DNA of 64,000 bases from Asterias amurensis (taxonomy: Eukaryota > Echinodermata > Asteroidea > Forcipulatida > Asteriidae): positions 16,920,177 through 16,984,176 of the forward strand of contig NC_092659.1 of the NCBI RefSeq assembly GCF_032118995.1, written 5' to 3'. The number at the start of each line of letters is the position of its first letter. Position 1 is the first letter of the stretch. The notes beneath the pieces were generated by a model. It did no database searches. It was not told where the DNA came from and saw only the letters and a list, made by a program, of their open reading frames with translations. The translations under genes were made by a program, and so were the position numbers. Below are positions 62,603 through 64,000 of the stretch, piece by piece.

Positions 62603-64000
62603 CTCAAGAGGTTTAAAGTTTGTTTCACACTAAAGTTGAACACATTTATGATCAAAGCATTACAAGAACAATATCTTAATTTATAAATAAGTTGTAATTA
62701 CCACTAACTATATTAACTGACTACCTTCATAAACACTTACAGTACACTTTGAGTGTACTTGGTGATTTTTTGGCAGGAGGTGCACTTTACATTCACACTC
62801 AATAATTTGGGAAAGTTATTGTAGTTATAGCTGTTTATTGTGGACTAAAGGTTGCTTCAGTTTTTAGACATGTCCAGCTTGGTTTTAAAGATATAGACAT
62901 TTTATGCCTTTTCCAGTAATACATTTATAGAATTACAAGTTTATTATTTAAGATATCTCTATTTCCCTTTGTGGAGTACACTTTTATAGTTCATTAGTCG
63001 TTTCATTGTGACTTGGGTTTTCAGGAAAAAAAGAGAAGAAATAGATGTTTTGTGACTAGTCATCTATCATTTCACTTCAAGATAAGCCAAAGTGTCAACA
63101 TGGATGTCTTTAAAATGCTTCAGTATGAACCCCCATTTAAACCAGTTTAATAACAACTATTAGTTAATTTAACTATAACTATTACTAATACATACACATC
63201 TGCATTATATCAAAGCTAGTAATAGTTAGCTACACTTTGAAACACCCAAACACTTTTTACAGAATTAAAGCTACCTTTTTTTTTATTATACATATTCATA
63301 TTTTTTAGTCAAAAAAAAAAAGAATGAATTTGAATGCTGGGAGGGTGTGGAAAGTAAACAAGTTTGGTAATGCAATAACTTTTCTGGTTATTCGCAACAC
63401 TTAAGTCAATCCAAACTAATAGTGGGGATTGTTCCCTCCGCATGAATTCAGCAATGGCATACTATTTTCATGGTAGTTTTTGGTAAAATGCTACTTAAAA
63501 TCACACCTTTTGTTATTTCGAATGATTGTGAGTTTTTCTGATACTCAAAATTTTTAATTCCATAACTCATTTACCGTATGAGTTTATTGACCTTCCTCAC
63601 AGTGCCGCCATTTTGTTTTTTCCACCATGGAGTTTCTGAACTAAAAAGCTTGCCTCCTTTTCACGCCAGCACTTGAAGTAAATGTTGTGAATCTTAAGGA
63701 ACCTGACTAAGACCATCAGGCTGTGTAGACCATCTCTAGAGTCAGTTCTATCTGATTTTCTACCCCAAAAATGTATAACTTATTTTAAACGTTAAAACAA
63801 AGGTTTTCTGCCCCAAAATATTTGGGGGATAACTTGAGCGTGATCAATCATTTACTCCTATAACTTCTGTTTTATGTTACTTACGAATACATCAACTGAA
63901 TTTACAATATTTTAAGCTGGATCGTTTATGACTGATTATCAGATTATTGGCGTACATTTACATCAAAGCGTTACAATTTCATCTTATAATAGCGAAAGGT
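62603..64000. other. Intergenic, nothing recognised
   Basis: AT-rich sequence without a supported gene or repeat to the end of the window. Confidence 0.45.

Overview
The window is eukaryotic nuclear DNA from an invertebrate deuterostome. An echinoderm such as a sea star is my best guess: the exon structures match animal orthologues closely, the DNA is AT-rich, and it is crowded with short inverted-repeat (foldback/MITE) elements. Species assignment is inference. Exon coordinates below come from reading splice sites by eye and checking reading phase across every junction.

Layout. 1-8.9 kb is gene-poor; its main feature is a ~5.1 kb composite element at 2072-7172, with two ~560 bp inverted arms carrying tRNA-like units that flank a 3.8 kb array of a 36 bp satellite. 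9.0-13.4 kb (minus) is COMMD2 in 5 exons. Divergent from it, 14.0-19.5 kb (plus), is BRCC3/BRCC36 in 6 exons, with a clear U12-type AT-AC intron. 22.5-23.9 kb (plus) and 29.1-30.5 kb (minus) are two intronless DEG/ENaC channel paralogues lying tail to tail. 32.7-35.7 kb (plus) is an ankyrin/SOCS-box (ASB) gene in 4 exons, and 36.0-37.4 kb (minus) is ANKRD39 in 3 exons, one with a GC-AG intron. 38.7-39.5 kb (minus) is an intronless TSSK-like kinase with DMG in place of DFG. 43.6-49.8 kb (minus) is WDR73 in 7 exons. 51.8-59.0 kb (plus) is an ACSL3/4-type long-chain acyl-CoA ligase in 13 coding exons, head to head with WDR73. 59.0-64 kb is its 3' UTR plus repeat-rich DNA.

The genes do not form one pathway. 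They cover endosomal sorting/NF-kB control (COMMD2), K63 deubiquitination (BRCC3), cation channels, ubiquitin ligase adaptors (ASB), a small ankyrin protein, a probable germline kinase, a microtubule/Integrator-linked WD protein (WDR73) and fatty-acid activation (ACSL).

The introns and spacers hold at least ten short inverted-repeat families, several with two to six copies in the window. Two families show intact target-site duplications (9 bp and 8 bp), and one element is a nearly perfect 68 bp palindrome. No intact transposase and no retrovirus-like element was recognised; the only coding mobile-element remnant is the C-terminal end of a LINE reverse transcriptase in a COMMD2 intron.
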